Assembly: GCA_015680685.1 (NCBI GenBank)
Contig: MNCI01006877.1
Location: 33,423-97,422 of the forward strand
From: Gnetum montanum
Lineage: Eukaryota > Streptophyta > Gnetopsida > Gnetales > Gnetaceae
Direction of reading: 5' to 3'
Length of the DNA stretch: 64,000 bases
Every line of letters starts with the position of its first letter. Within the stretch, counting starts at the first letter, position 1. Positions 23,682 to 37,164 of the stretch are shown here, piece by piece. The notes below the pieces were generated by a model. It was not told where the DNA came from, searched no databases, and saw only the letters and a list, made by a program, of their open reading frames with translations. The position numbers were made by a program, and so were the translations under genes.

Positions 23682-26600
23682 GATGCTTCAACAACTAGGG
23701 TGTCTATAATTGAGCCCATGTACTTGCTTGTGTAAAAAAGAAGTATGCTAGAGAATAAGCAAAGAAAGCCTATTCCAATCCTAAGCAAGCCTCTCTTTGA
23801 GGGAAAAACACTGATGCCCCCAAAGTTTTGGACAAAAAAAGAAGTTGATTTATTGAAATTCTACATCATCCATTTTCATATGGTGATATAGATTGGACTA
23901 GGAGAAGAAGTAGTCCTATGGGCTTTGGAGCCAGTCCTTACCAAATTCTCTACAAAGCTCATAGAAATCATCTTTAAGCTATCATCAAGCATCGATATAT
24001 TAACCAAGGATGTCTTGGTCTATAGAAAATTCCTAGACAAGCTATGGAAATGAAGAGAATATCAGTATTTTATTTTTGATAGCACATTACTAATAGAGAT
24101 ACAAATCACAAAATAAATGTCCATTCCACCAAAATTTCAAGCTTTCGTTGAGAGGTGAGTTAAAAAAATATTAGAAGCTAAATGAAGAAGTTAGTATTTA
24201 TTTCCTAAAGATACTAACTTTGAAATTTTATGGTGCATGTTTAATGATCTAGACTTCCAAAGTCCTAATCATTTGACATTCCTCTATAATCTATTATGAG
24301 AATTATCCCAACATTAGAATTGGAGGCCTTAAGTGATGTTTGAATTCAATGCAGAGTACACAAGCCTAAAGACATAGAGTTTGGAGTGGATATGAAAGAA
24401 GGGAATGGCTAAAATAATTCCTAACTCTATGGCTTAGGATGATCCTTGATTCCTTTTGCCATAATAGAAATATTAAAGGAATAGCATGATAGAGTATGTA
24501 TGATTAATAAAAAGCTATGCTGCAAACAAAGCTATTTTTTTGTAGTGTGTGTAGACCGAAAATAAGTGATTATCACTTGGGATTTGCCTACACTAAGGTA
24601 TTAGTTGGACTTCCTAAGAAAGAAAAATAAAAATTGATAGCATGAAGCTAGATTCAAAAAATCTAATAATGATGGACAAATGGATGGAATCATAGAAGAG
24701 AGATGCTATGAATGTCAAAAAGGGGAATAGTAAAGACTTAAAGAAGTTATTCTCTTTATTCATTGAAAGGCTATTCTACAAAAAGATTAGGAAAAAGTGG
24801 GAACTAGTACCTAGGAGATTGTATGGACTATATAGGGTAATGATCCAAGGGGGGATGGCCAACTAGACACTAGTAATCTCTCAAGGGATAGTTGAAGAGA
24901 TAGAGAAACTACTCGAAGAAGACAAAAAAAGGAAAGAAGATGATAATGAGAAAAAGGCTCAATTTTGATTTTCATTACGAATTAATAATAGTGGAGATAC
25001 TATTTACCCATGAGGGAGAGATGGAAGATAACATTACTTTAGAAGTAGACTTCAAGCCTTCACTATGCTAATATTTTGGGATTATGATGTTAGCTTACAA
25101 CATTAGAGGTGGTGGTCCTTTCACAACAATTTCAAAGAATAGAGATGAAGTTGGATCTTCAATATCTGAAAGTCTTAAAGAGCCCGAGAAGAAAATAAAT
25201 GAATATGTAGAGAAAGGAAAGAAGAAGATTTTGGAGGGCACCTCTAGAATTTTTTAAAAATAAAAGGCATCTAGGAAGAGAAAAAATTTTCAAGAGGAAA
25301 AAATCTCTTCACCAACATTAGAAGTCAATGTCTATAAGAAGAAACTAGCAACAAGAATAAGTATTTGTGCAAATTTTTCACTAGGTATCTTTGACATGAC
25401 ATAGATTCTAATTTCAACATTCCAAAAAAAAATGAGATAATGCTAACACTTAATTATTTCTTGACTATAGTAGCTACAAGAGATAGAAGCACTCTAGAAC
25501 ATGAAGAAAAGAGGCTACATTCTACCTTTTCTTTAATTTCTAAAGGATAAAAGAAAGGCATGAGCCAAGATTAGAAGGACTTCTTGGAGGACTTGTTTTC
25601 ATCAGAGGGAAACAAAGGGGGAAGAGAAAGTATAACTATTTCTAACTACTTCAATATACCTTTTGATGAAATAGGCCAAGAAGAGTAAGATAGTAGAGAT
25701 AGGAGAGGGGACAAACTTCCAAAATTTGAACTTCCTTCTCTACCTCCTATAGACATCACTCCTCTAATCAAACTAGTTTCAATTGATGCAGAGGTTTGCA
25801 AGTGGATCAAGGAAGTGATGAGTTCAAGACTTTGCATATCATATGCTAAGTAGAAATGACATGATGTCAAAACTTTCTACATTGGTTATACTTTGATGTC
25901 TAAAATAATCATCCATTTTCTTCTCTTCACCAAAGATAAAAAGTAAAATATGGGCATGCATCAAAGACAAGTAGATGATGTTGAAAGGTCTAGCGGAAGA
26001 TATAAAAGTGAGGCTGAAGTTATTATCTCTAGAAGAAGGTGATTTAAAAACATTATTGTTGTAGAATATTATTCATTGGCTAGATACAAAGCATCTAATG
26101 TTTTGTTGGTTGAAATGCAAAAATAAAAGTAAAGTTAAACAAGGATCAAGTGACTTTTCATGATTCTATAATAAACATAGATGTAGCAACTAAAATGATT
26201 GCTATAAGAAAATAAGTTCTACCCTCAACTATGCTATGGATATGGAGGTGTTGGCTATTGAGCATGCCAACATCAATGTCATACTCCTAGACTCATGAAG
26301 CAAGCATGAAAGGATAAGAAAAAAAGTGAGAGATAAATAAAGATGTTGTTAGACCAAGCAGAGCTATTAGAAGTAGAAGTACAAGGTAGTAGTATGATTA
26401 GGCACAACCCTTCCCCTTATGCATTTTGAATAGAAAGAAAAAAAGTAGTGGAATTTTAAAGAGCCTTAATAAGAACGATATAGTCATCAATTACAATGAT
26501 ATGTTCAATGACCAGCTTAAGGAATTTAGCTATAGCATGGAAAAGTTGGGGAAGAAAACAATAGAATAATAAGAAATGGTACAAAAGTGAGAACCATAAG

Positions 26601-26920
26601 CTACTTAAAGAAAATAAAGGCCTATATATAGATAGAAAAATAAGAAATCTAATTATTAAATAGACAAAGTTATAGGAATTATTTGAAGATTTTGCATAAA
26701 GTATGGTAATTACCACACTAGTAGAGGAGAGGAGTAGCAAGATCCTAAAGAAGAACCAGCAATATAAGGGGAAGCTAATAATATCTTCTCACAAGAGCTA
26801 AAGGCCTATAAGAAGAACAAACTGATATTCTATTTAAGATTTCAAGTTTAGATTTTGACAAGTTAGACATAGCCAATATCAGCTTAGATGAGATAGAGTA
26901 GTCAATCCTTAAGATTTATA
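23682..26920 (+). pseudogene. Long extra ORF antisense to the Tat-like element T
   Basis: From 23682 one frame runs about 900 bases with nonsense codons but no frameshift; the stops are TGA, TAA or TAG at places where CGA, CAA or CAG would fit. It reads PLFEGKTLMPPKFW, EVDLLKFYIIHFH, GLGEEVVLWALEPV and VYRKFLDKLW. Later frames give a Lys/Glu-rich middle (24940-25400) and a coiled-coil-like C-terminal part (26400-26800). A splice-acceptor-like TTTATTTTCTAG ends at 23680. I do not recognise the protein. It lies opposite to gag/protease, as antisense genes of some Tat elements (Grande) do. It may also be a separate insertion. Confidence 0.5.
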
Positions 26921-27640
26921 AAGACACCCAGGGTAAGCATTAATACTTCTAAGTATTCATTTCATTTCATTTTATCTAAGAGATAAAATAAAATAAAACT
27001 AACTCATTTGATCTTAATTGTTTTTATACAAACCCTAAAGAAAGCAACCAGTGACCAACAAATAAAAAACTAATGTCAATGCAAATTAACGAAGAGGCAG
27101 AAGAAGAAACTAATAGAGAGCAATAATATTGCTAAGTGTAAGATTGTACAAATTTTTTTCTACATCACTTATGTCTAACACAAGACATTGTGTGAAATGT
27201 TAAGTGAGCTTGATGTTAGTTTTAATGTTATGTCAAAAGTTATGATGTGTGTCAAAATTTTTATAAATAGTTTAAAAATAAAATAAAGAAGAAACATTCA
27301 CATTAATTTTGACTTAGCCATTTTTCTATGTAGTAATAGCTAGAATTGACATGACAAATCAAAGCTAGTAACTTTTTGTTAACTTAACATTGTTCATTAA
27401 TAAAAAATGATTAAAGAGAAAAGTTAAAGAAAATTCATTAATCATCATTTCCTAATGACAACGAATAGCAAGAGACAAGTAAAAGAGAAATCCTAACATG
27501 TGCTAGTAGACATCCATCACCTAATGGAAGATAAAAGATGAAAAATAAGAAAAAAAGCTACTATAGCTTATAAATCTAAGGTTATCATATTCATAATAAA
27601 CTTAAGGATAAGGAGAATTCTTCTTCTTAGATGAGGATAT
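26921..27640. other. Noncoding spacer between the antisense ORF and T protease
   Basis: AT-rich, no coding frame. A TATA-like TTTATAAATAG at 27258-27268 is on the + strand. No LTR ends or target duplication were found. Confidence 0.4.
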
Positions 27641-28345
27641 GTCGAGTTCAACAAAGCCTAAGTTAATGAATTTAATGTTAGAATGAGACTCATTGCCCAA
27701 GACTATTAGATTTCTTAGAAGAATTCGGAATTGTAGGCTTACCTATAGCTTCAAGCTAGATTTCAACCATTTTGCCACTACATTGATAGGAATGTGCTTC
27801 TCGATCTAGGTGCAAGACAATAGGAATTTACCTATCCATAGAGATAACTAACTCACGATTGCAAACAGGTATGTGTATCTCCTAATGTTTAGGATAAGAC
27901 ACATCTCTATGTTGAGGTAGCCAAGGACATCCTAATATACCAATAACAACACACTCACATATCACCATAAAGATAATGCCAAACTACACTACATTACCTA
28001 CCATGAATGGTATCCTAATGGAACCTATCCTCTACTTGTATATCATTAAACAAAATGAGGTTGGTGCAAGTTTCATTAAATACTAACTAATCCTAGAGGC
28101 TAAGATGCTTGATAACATCCCATGTGATTACATTTGATCCAAAACTATCAACATATATTAGCAGGACTATAACTTCTACAGACACCTTAATAGTGATGTA
28201 GAGTGGAAGATGATAGATACTCCCTATTTTTAAGTTTTTCTTAATGTTTTTACCAAAGAAGTTTATACTATCTAGTCCATAGTAAGGAATTTGGAGAAAA
28301 GAGAATATAGCTTCAATTTGAGTAGGAGTGTCACTTGGGACCATG
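27641..28345 (-). pseudogene. Element T protease and linker (Tat-like)
   Basis: Minus strand has the active-site part LLIYVDSFGSNVITWDVIKHL (read at 28150-28100; VDSFGS replaces the usual VDTGSS) and the C-terminal ILGCPWLPQHRDV near 27910-27870. A linker follows to about 27640. Together with the gag upstream it makes a Tat-like gag-protease unit. RT does not follow. Confidence 0.65.
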
Positions 28346-28699
28346 ATATTGTTAAGAACATCATATAGTGTAGCCCAATGTTATTTAGAAGTTTCCATGA
28401 GGTCATACAAGGACAAGGTGATGCCTTTAGAATGGACAATAGAGGTCATTTTCTATAGAATCTTACTATTCATAACTAAGCCAATTGTGAAGCAGCTGCT
28501 ACCATAATAGGCTATATAGGATTAGAAGAAAATGGGAGGCCACTTGAAGATGAAACTTCCTATTATTACTAAAAAGAAATGTTCTTTGTTCTTTTAGAAG
28601 GTTGCTTTAAGACATTAGTTGTCTTCTCTTTCTACTTAGTTGAGTGAGAATTATTGGTTTGTTGATTATGGATCAAAACCTTCACATAAGGTGAAGAGA

Positions 28700-31144
28700 A
28701 AGTAGATGGTTAACATGTGATGGATGGAATGATATTATAAGATTTATTATGAGATGCAACAAGATGGAAAGTGGATGATGAAAAATGTTGAGTAGTACTT
28801 GATTGATAAGAATTATTAGCATAAATATAATGGGGAGGTGGGAATGAGCACTTTGACTTAGATGGTCTAGTGTAGTTAGACCAGCAAATCATATAGGACT
28901 TCTAAAGATGCAACGATGACTACCTATATTGATTATAATTAAACCAATGAATGACATAAGGTTATTTAGGTGGATACTCACTAGCTTCATATTTAGAATT
29001 AAAAGCTGAAATTTTTCCTTCATCTCTCAAGGGGTTTTGAAATATTTCTAGTTTTTGGTTATCTAGATGCATCATGGATGGATTTCTTTCCACCACTATT
29101 TTTTCCTTCTCAATGATGTCTTGGATATTATCTTTTAGATTCCTACAATTATTTGTATCATGTCCAATAGTCTCATGATAGTAGCAATATTTATGGTAGT
29201 CATACTACTTAGCTACTTTAGGATCTTCTTCTTGCCATTAAAAAGGATCCATAGCCATTAGCTGAATGTGATGAAAGTGTGCTCTCACTTGAACAAATAC
29301 CTATTTCTTCTTAAGGTGACCATCCCTAAGAATATTTTTTAGGAGTAAAGACTACCTCATGGGTATCGTCATGTACTAATCTCTACTCCTATGAGGTCTA
29401 GCTAGTTGAGTAAATGAGAAAGTAGTTTATGGGGAATTGTTTTGTTCATTAGAAAGAGAGAAAATTCTTGTGGAAGTTAAGGGTGTCTTCGCTTATTTAG
29501 AAGACTTGGTATCTTTACTACAAACTATGGTGAATTCCTTGTCATTACATTGAATGACTACTTCTTCAATGTGTCTGGTAGTTAGGAAAGAATCATTTAG
29601 AATATGATGCTTAGGATAAGCCATCCTCTTCTAAATGTAGTCAATAACATCTACTTCAAAGATGTTTTGCAATTGTCATTCATCCAAATGATAGGGAAAT
29701 TTTGTTGATGTCATTGTCCATCAAAAAATGAACTTATTAATGGATTCATTTGAAGCTTTTATGATGCCAACAAAAGACATGACAATGGTGCTTTGAGGCC
29801 TAATGAACTTGAAGCATTCAATAAAGGTTATCATCAATTGTTTAACAGAGTTGATAGATCCATGTGCTAAAGACATGTACCATTCCAAAGCTCTTATAGA
29901 TAATGAGTTGGAGAAATGTGTCAGTACAATGTGAGGGAAAGGAGCTAGAAGCAGGCATTCATTTCTGAATGTAACAACATGATTCATGGGATCTCTTACT
30001 TTGCTATTATACTTGGTCAAATTAGGTAGTGAAACTTCCTTAGCCAAGATTTTCATATGGATTATAGAGCTAATGGAGTTATTTAAGACCTTATCCAAGG
30101 AAATAGAAGCATTTCCTTGTAACCTAAGCACTTTTTTTATTTTTTTTCATTGATTTGAAGATGTAGCATTACATCATTAAGTAGCACAAGCAACTTGAGG
30201 GAAATCTATAAGGGATGGGATCATTATAGCTAGTGAAGAAGTTTGGAAAGGAGATATAAGGCATGGGCCCACTTCAAGCTAGTGCAGGTATACCAAAAGA
30301 AATAGGGTTGGATGTGTATAGATGAAAAGGGAAAGTACTTGTGGCTTGTGGAATGCCAAATGGTTGTGAAGCATGAGTAGACAATGGATAAGGTTGAAAT
30401 GGAGGTATAGTGAGTTAAGGTTGAGGGATAGAAAACAAAAGTAGTTTCAAAAGGTGAAATTGATGATGGGAAAATGGAGTGCAGCTTAGTAACATTGTTG
30501 GATGAAACAAGTTGATAAAGAATAGTAGTAGTAATAGGGAGACTAAATGGTTCAATAGAGAGGGAAATAGATCTAGGTGCACTACTTTTAGCAAATGAGA
30601 TATTAATGTGATGAATGTAATAACAATTAAGGTTACTTTTGCTAAGTCCCCTAGCTAGTTATTCTTCATCTTCATCTATCAAGTGGATGTCAAACATAGA
30701 AGTAACACTTCCTCTCCATATCCTGAGAGATATGATAATCAAGAGGTTGATCCAAGATGTTGTTCATCCTAGCTTCTTGAATCTGTAGATGGACTTATTC
30801 CTACATCTGCTCTTGTTTCATGAAAAGGTCTAGTAGATCCTTAGCTTCCTCATCATCTAGCTCATTAGGATAATCAAGATTAGGAAGAAATGATGGAAAA
30901 TTGTTAACCTAATCATACTCTACCATAAGCCTAAGTACATCAAAAGTCAAGTTGTAGTCAAGATCCCATTTGGCATAGGCTACCTTGTAATTTTTTAGGG
31001 TAAGTCCACTTGAAAAGGCTTGATTACTCCTAAGATCTAGTGATTTCTCAACTTTGGAGATACTTGAAGTAGGTGATGAAGCCACAAGAATAACTACAAA
31101 AAGTCTATAATTTCATAGGGTTGCTACCAGAATGTTATCTTATC
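28700..31144 (-). pseudogene. Element T gag (Tat-like)
   Basis: Core capsid frame 30131-29721 with LPNLTKYNSKVRDPMNHV, FSNSLSIRALEWYMSL and IIKASNESINKFI, which is the retrotransposon gag pattern (PF03732 type). A zinc-binding motif CYYHETIGHDTNNC lies at about 29200-29155, the form usual in Tat Gag. The N-terminal part (31100-30140) is Pro/Ser/Thr-rich. The sequence runs without a break to 31144, where element E is inserted; its continuation is at 41375. Confidence 0.7.
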
Positions 31145-31149
31145 CTTGG
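31145..31149. other. Target duplication of element E, left
   Basis: CTTGG here and CCTGG at 41375-41379; one transition apart. Confidence 0.75.
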
Positions 31150-32038
31150 TGATAAACTCAAAAATTTCACCATAATGATATTGTAGTTATGATATCGTAT
31201 CTACGATGTTGCAGATTCTATATCATATCTCATGATACATTATCTTATAAACAATACTATAGGGTGTGTGCCAGCCTATAAAAGTAACAATTAGGAGGAT
31301 GGATCCATAATAGATTAGCTAACATAGTAGTAGAACTCTTTTAGTTTGTTTTCATGATTTTAGCTTTCAGTACTTAGCAATGTGTGCCCACAGTGTCATG
31401 TTAAGTAATTGAACAAAGTCTTTATTCACGTGTTATGTACTTGGGCATATTACATGACTAGAAATAAAGATTGAGATTACTTTCCATCATTGCAGCAACA
31501 CTTAGTTTTATTTCTACTTTCATTTAGTTTAATGTTTACTATTTTCATAGTTACTAATTTACTTTCTATGCACTTTACCATTACTATTATTAAGTGAAAT
31601 GAGTATGACTAATCTCAAGCACTTAAAGGTAGCTACTTGGTAACCTAGTAGTACTATCACTTGGTATGCCCAGTAGTGTGGTACTTGGTAATTCCAATAG
31701 CAGTTACATGAAGTCCAAGGCATAAACAGAAGGTCAAGATCAGCTACACATCGCATAGGCTACATTAGAATTATTTATTGTCACTTAGATTTAGAAACTA
31801 TTCCATTACTTCATGTTTACTAAGCGAATTATGGCCAATACAACATCATCTATCATATACCTCATTGTGAGTTAAACCATATACATTGAATTTACTAGCC
31901 CATGTAGGAAGATAATGATCATGAACTCTAACCAATTACTTGCATAGTCACATTGCCTTGTCTGCTAAATTCAACCAAGATTATGTGTGAACACTTGCAT
32001 CTTGTATGGTCAAGTGTTGGATACTTCACTGATCATCA
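31150..32038 (+). mobile_element. 5' LTR of element E
   Basis: 889 bp, starts TGATAAACTC and ends TGATCATCA. The U3 start (31173-31250) has imperfect palindromes around ATGATATC, ACGATGTTG and TCATGATAC. A TATA-like CCTATAAAAG is at 31276-31285. By eye about 85 percent identical to the 3' LTR at 40546-41374, so E inserted long ago. Confidence 0.85.
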
Positions 32039-32039
32039 T

Positions 32040-32057
32040 TGGTGCTACTGCCAAGGA
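32040..32057 (+). other. Primer-binding site of element E (tRNA-Asp type)
   Basis: TGGTGCTACTGCCAAGGA, one base inside the LTR. Every difference from the tRNA-Asp complement TGGCGCCGTTGCCGGGGA is a transition. Confidence 0.75.
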
Positions 32058-32177
32058 TAAGTCAATCTTATGCCAAGTAATTAATTTTTCAAAGTTTGTT
32101 GTATCTGAAACTTAAAATCAAATCCAAGAAGTATAATTAAAGCATACTTTTAACACAAACTATCTAAAAATTATAAT

Positions 32178-34690
32178 ATGGCTTTACATAATGATCAATC
32201 ATCACCTATTATGGAGACAAGAAGAAGTAATGATAAAATTGTTGATGAAGATGAATGGAAAATGTCAATGTAGACATGAATCACTTATGCTCATGTTGAT
32301 TTGTACCATCTAGACTTTACTTTCATCTATCATCAAGATAAGCAAAGGAGGTGGAGAGACATGCAAGGTAACATAGTTCTACCTCTAGAATGTGTAGCAC
32401 TAAACATGCTACAAATTTCCCTAAAGGGAATGCATTTAGACTAGATCTAGGAAGTGTATCATATGACTCAACCCATGACAAGACCCTATGAACATACAAA
32501 TGAGCAAATGAGAATAGGTGCTGCCATGGAGATCAAACATATACAAAGCAATGGAAAGTAGGCTAACACTTCTATTATCATAGAAGAACTTGATGTTGAT
32601 CAATTCATTTTATAACAACTCCACTAGAATCATGAAGAGTAGTTTAAAACACCTATTATCAGACTAGAGGAACTTGTCAAAGCCCAACCTCATTCTACTC
32701 TAGTAGAGACATACAAGAAGAAGGATATTAACTTGAGATACAAGAAGGATCCTAGGCCAAGGGATTCCTACCAAATCTTATAGATAAATTTATAGGAGGC
32801 ATCAAAGGAGAAGTAGCCGACACTATTCTCTTGCCACCTCATCTACCTTATCACTATCATCGAAGAACTCTAACAAGCAAAGACATAAGTATTGAGAGTA
32901 TGGTAGGGAAGAAAAGAAAACTCATGGCCATTAGGATAGATATTCAAGATTATCTGATTTAGAAGATGAAGAGTATGAACAAAGAAGAAGAGATAGAAGT
33001 GAGGATCAAGAGAGGCATGAGCATAGAAGGGGTCACTGCTACAAAAGAGCATACAAACCTGATCACGATGATGAACCCCTCATGGAAACCTGAAGCATGA
33101 TTAATATTTAGGAAGCTATCTACATACCAACCAAGCACATGAAAGATAGTTGAATCAAATGGCTAGAAATGAATTATATGCCCTAATTTAAAGGTGGTTA
33201 CAAAATTGATCCACAAAATCACCTTTAAGCATTTCACAATGCTTGTGCCCTTCAAAACATAGAGAGTGATTGGAAAAAATTGAAGTTGTTTCCTAGAATA
33301 CTTGTGAAGGAAGAAGAAATCTGGTATAGGTCACTGGAACTTGAATCCATCAGATGCTAGAGAACTATTCTTGAAATCTTTAATGATAAATATCAAATCT
33401 ATTCATGAGTGTCAAACTTGCATAAACAAATCTAGGGATGGAAACAAGGGACTCACGAAAGCATTGATCTGGCAATGGAAAAATATTGTACACTATTACA
33501 TAGATGCCTAGGCCAAAAATTTCATTAAAAGAATAGCTTAGGCACATCATAGATGGGCTAGGAGGAGAAACAATAGAGACCCTTGGGGTTTACACCCAAG
33601 GAAGGCCATTAGAACTAACCATCCATCATATTCAAAGACTGATTGTTCAAGTAGAAAAAGAAGAAGGTGAACTCAAGAAAAGAGAATTAGCTAAAGAGTG
33701 CAATAGGGATCCATCAATAAGAGAGAGAGATGCATGAGTATGTGATATCTAAGAGGAAGAAACCTTGGACCAGGTAATCCAAATAGAGATGCTACCAATC
33801 CAAAAATTTGTTACCAATGTAGTAGCATAGGTAGAAACAATGTGGAATTTAGTCATGGAAAGCTATACCACAATGTTAAATATTGTGGAGGAAAGAGAAA
33901 AGCAAGCCTTCACAAAAGTGAAAGACAAAAGAAAAATGAAGGAACTTGGATGCAAAGGCAAAGTTTCTTTAGTAGCTGAGGTCTCAGATACCAGCTCTAC
34001 AAATGATGAAGGTTGCATTGTGTGGAAATACAAACATCCCAAGGGATGTTGTGTAGTTATGACACACCTACAAAAAAATTTTAACATATGCACTTAACCC
34101 CAAATTTTTTCAAAAATAGATGTCCAAATGATTACATTATCCTCAAGGTAACTACTGACAGAACCTTCAACCAATGTATTATCCTAGTGAAGATTTTCCA
34201 TAGTTTTAGGAGAAATATGATCAACAATGGAAACAACCTCAATCATGGGCTATGCCACTACCTCATCAAAAGTATCCATATCGGCAACCCTTATGGATAC
34301 TACATCTAATAACCTATCTCACCAGCAAATGCTACTATTCAAACTCTACACTTTTATCCACTAGAATACCATTGACCAACACTACCAAGGGCTAATTCAA
34401 ACCCATATGTACACCCAAAAACAACTAATTTTCAAAATTCCAATCCAAATCCTTTGCCACTAGTAACACCACCCAAAATTCAAGGAGACTTTCCATCACA
34501 ACCAAAGTAGAAGAGAGCTACAAGGGTAGTAAACATACAAATAGAATATCTCACTAGCAACATTAACGGCCAAACAAAGAAACGCTCCTACTTTAGGACA
34601 AGTCCAGAGAAGGCTAGTAGAATTAGAGCTTCATTGAGACCATCTTCTCCTAAAATAGATCTTCTCATTGTTGACAAGCCTCCATCATCA
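32178..34690 (+). pseudogene. Element E gag
   Basis: Start ATG at 32178 (MALHNDQSSPIMETRRSND), the first in a clear frame after the leader. Capsid signs near 33480-33640 (CTLLHRCLGQ) match A and F. The C-terminal frame at 33840-34097 has KVSLVAEVSDTSS and a zinc-knuckle remnant CIVWKYKHPKGCC, in which the second Cys of the first pair reads Trp-Lys (CIVWK for CEICQ). A Pro/Tyr/Gln-rich tail follows to about 34690. Many stops and shifts. Confidence 0.7.
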
Positions 34691-35527
34691 TCAAGCTCAA
34701 ACATATAGGTTTTCATGCTCACTAAAATTATCATTGACTAGATCAAGGTAGGACCACTTCCTAAGAAGAGAATTGATATAGAAGTTAATTTAATTTCCTA
34801 CAAAACATATTGAGCAAGGACTACCAACATGGGAACAATGCAATATCGAGTTGAACCTTGTAGATCAATCTATCATTACTTCTTTAGGGCAGATAGATGA
34901 AGTAGAAGCATTGTCAATGGGTGGTCATATCCAGCAAAGTTTTTGATTATCGATGTGAAAGATGCTGATAAGGAATTTCTAGTAATCATGGGAAGGGCAT
35001 GGCTTAGCACAATCGATACTAAGCTAACTATGAGAGATTTTTTAGTTGAGATTTCTAAAGAATACACACATGGAGCCATACACATGCAAAAAATTCCATG
35101 CATAACTACTAAATGTAAAGGGTTCAATGATGGATCGATACTTCAGAATGTCAACACAGTTACCATTCTAGTTCACAATAAAAACAATAAACAACCAGTG
35201 TGTGCAACCAAAAGAGTAGAGGCCACCAAACTAGAAAGCACCCTATGGCCACTAATTGAGAACCAACGACTATCTAAAACATGCATGGAAACATTTGAAA
35301 CAATTAATAATTCCAAAACTAAGAAAATGACTTCAAGTGAGAGCCCAAAAATGAAACAATTAACTTATAATCATATACCAAAGGAAACAGAAAATAGGAA
35401 CTTAAATGATCATAACTCCACTACCATCAAAATTACATGGGATAATAATAGAATAGTTAAATCAATAAAGATGGTAGGAGAACCACCTATAGTGTATGAT
35501 CTAGGAGATTTAGAAAGCCTTTTATGA
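34691..35527 (+). pseudogene. Element E protease, partial, with C-terminal extension
   Basis: The active-site end is damaged (VNLIS remains near 34785 but the DLGSS part is lost). From 34943 an open frame of 194 codons contains FLVIMGRAWLSTIDTKL, the C-terminal protease motif, then a 130-residue Lys/Thr-rich extension ending LGDLESLL. Directly after it comes noncoding sequence; RT, RNase H and integrase are absent. Confidence 0.7.
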
Positions 35528-37077
35528 ACTCTTGCCCATGAGTTCAATCATGGGGAGGATAATTTATTTTGATTTTGCAATTAATAAGTGATTTTTAATT
35601 TTTTTTATTTTACAATTCTTTTCATTTTCTATATTCTTTGACATTTCCTTATTCTTTTATACTTTTCCATTTCTTGAATTTTTCATATTCCTTTACATTT
35701 TTTAATTCTTTTAACATTTTTCATTCTTTATAATTTTTTACAATTTTTTACTATTTTTTTCATTTCTTTCATACTTTGTTTTCAAATATTTTTTACATAA
35801 TTTCACTACTAATAAGACATCTCACAAATAAATGCAAGATGTAGCCCAATGCTATGAAGATTTTGCTATGTTATCTAATCATAAGGAACTAAATGTTTAT
35901 ACAATGAGACCACATCATCCATCCATCCATCCCAATAATAAGAGGTTCTTACAATGGCCATAATGATATTCTTTCCATTATTAAACTAAGAATAAACTTG
36001 TGATCATTACACCTAGATAGAAAAGTGAAGAACCAAGTGGAAATGAAAAGGGTGTGACAACAAGGGAAATTATGGATTATTTTTAGATTATTATTATGAA
36101 TTTTGTCATGATACTAAGGTTGTATTATATCCTTGTAGATCTAACAAAAAATGGGAGTAAGAGATAAATAAGTGCTAGCTTAAAAGGTTGACACAAATAA
36201 AAAATAAAAAATCATAGAATAAATTTTTGGGGGTCCCACTAAAAAGACATGTTATCCATGCCTGAAGGTAGAAAGCTTCTCAAGAAACTTAAAAATAAAA
36301 ATAAATTTCCATGAATAAAACTTCTTCCTTGTACAATACACCAAGTGAAAATACTCCTTGTAACATTGATAGTCTTATGATTGTAACTCCAACAAATGAA
36401 ATGATGTGATGTCACTGGAATGTGATCAAGACTTGGTTTGAATCTTGGACAAAAATGCTAATGATTACTTTAACCACTAACAAAACACAAGAATTCATTA
36501 TGCCTATGGTAAGACACCTCACGTCCTAATTTCTACAATCCCTTCTAAGCCCATTTCATCTCACTATTTGAATAATCATAATTTGTAATTTTGTGTAACA
36601 TAGTGTTATTTTTCCAATTTGGTGGTACTAACATGTGTGTATTGTTAAACAGGTATTTGTTACATTCAACTCCTTAAATACCTAAGGACACTTCTAGGTG
36701 TGGTTATACAAGGGCATTAAGGGCTAGAGCCTACTTTGGGAAGGACCCACTTGTATAACTATTGTATCTTATATCTGCCAAGTAATTCTAGATCATCTTG
36801 AGTCTTCCAATTTTGAAAAATGATAATAAACACTTTCCATATTCACACTATACGTTCTATTAACACAACACCATTATCTATCTCATTCATTCCATCAACA
36901 CATCATATACTTTCATATCCCAAGATTCTTTAATCATAGATTTTCAACACTTATTTTTCACAACTAAAGCATCATCTCCCTTTCATGACCCTTTCAACAT
37001 GATGCGTATCTTCTAGCCATCCAATGAAAATCAATTTTTCCATGAAAACCCTTAAGAAAATTTGATTTTTTTAAGCT
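35528..37077 (+). other. Element E noncoding region between gag-protease and the ORF2 unit
   Basis: Begins with a purine motif (CATGGGGAGGAT, 35552-35563) like the polypurine tract next to the 3' LTRs of B and D. Then a T-rich low-complexity stretch (35580-35800), a CCAT run (35920-35937), a GAAGAACCAAG..GGGTGTGAC block (36029-36058) and the CCTACTTTGGGAAGGACC block (about 36731-36748). All these are also in F at 51580-52650, so the region is conserved in the family although it codes for nothing obvious. Confidence 0.6.
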
Positions 37078-37164
37078 GATATCATAGATATGATATAATA
37101 GGCACCTACGATATCACATCTACGAAGGCAAATTTATGATATCACACTTATAAATATTATATAC
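37078..37164 (+). promoter_or_regulatory. Candidate internal promoter for ORF2 in element E
   Basis: A cluster of GATATC palindromes (GATATCATAGATATGATAT at 37078, CCTACGATATCACATC near 37107, TTATGATATCAC near 37134) ends in a TATA-like CTTATAAATATTATATAC at 37147-37164. The same words (ATGATATC, TCTACGA) fill the U3 of the E LTR. About 515 bp upstream of the ORF2 ATG. Confidence 0.5.

Noticed and set aside
35580-35800. T-rich repeats as a CRISPR-like or satellite array
   Set aside because: Irregular low-complexity pyrimidine tract with no fixed unit or spacing, present at the same place in F.
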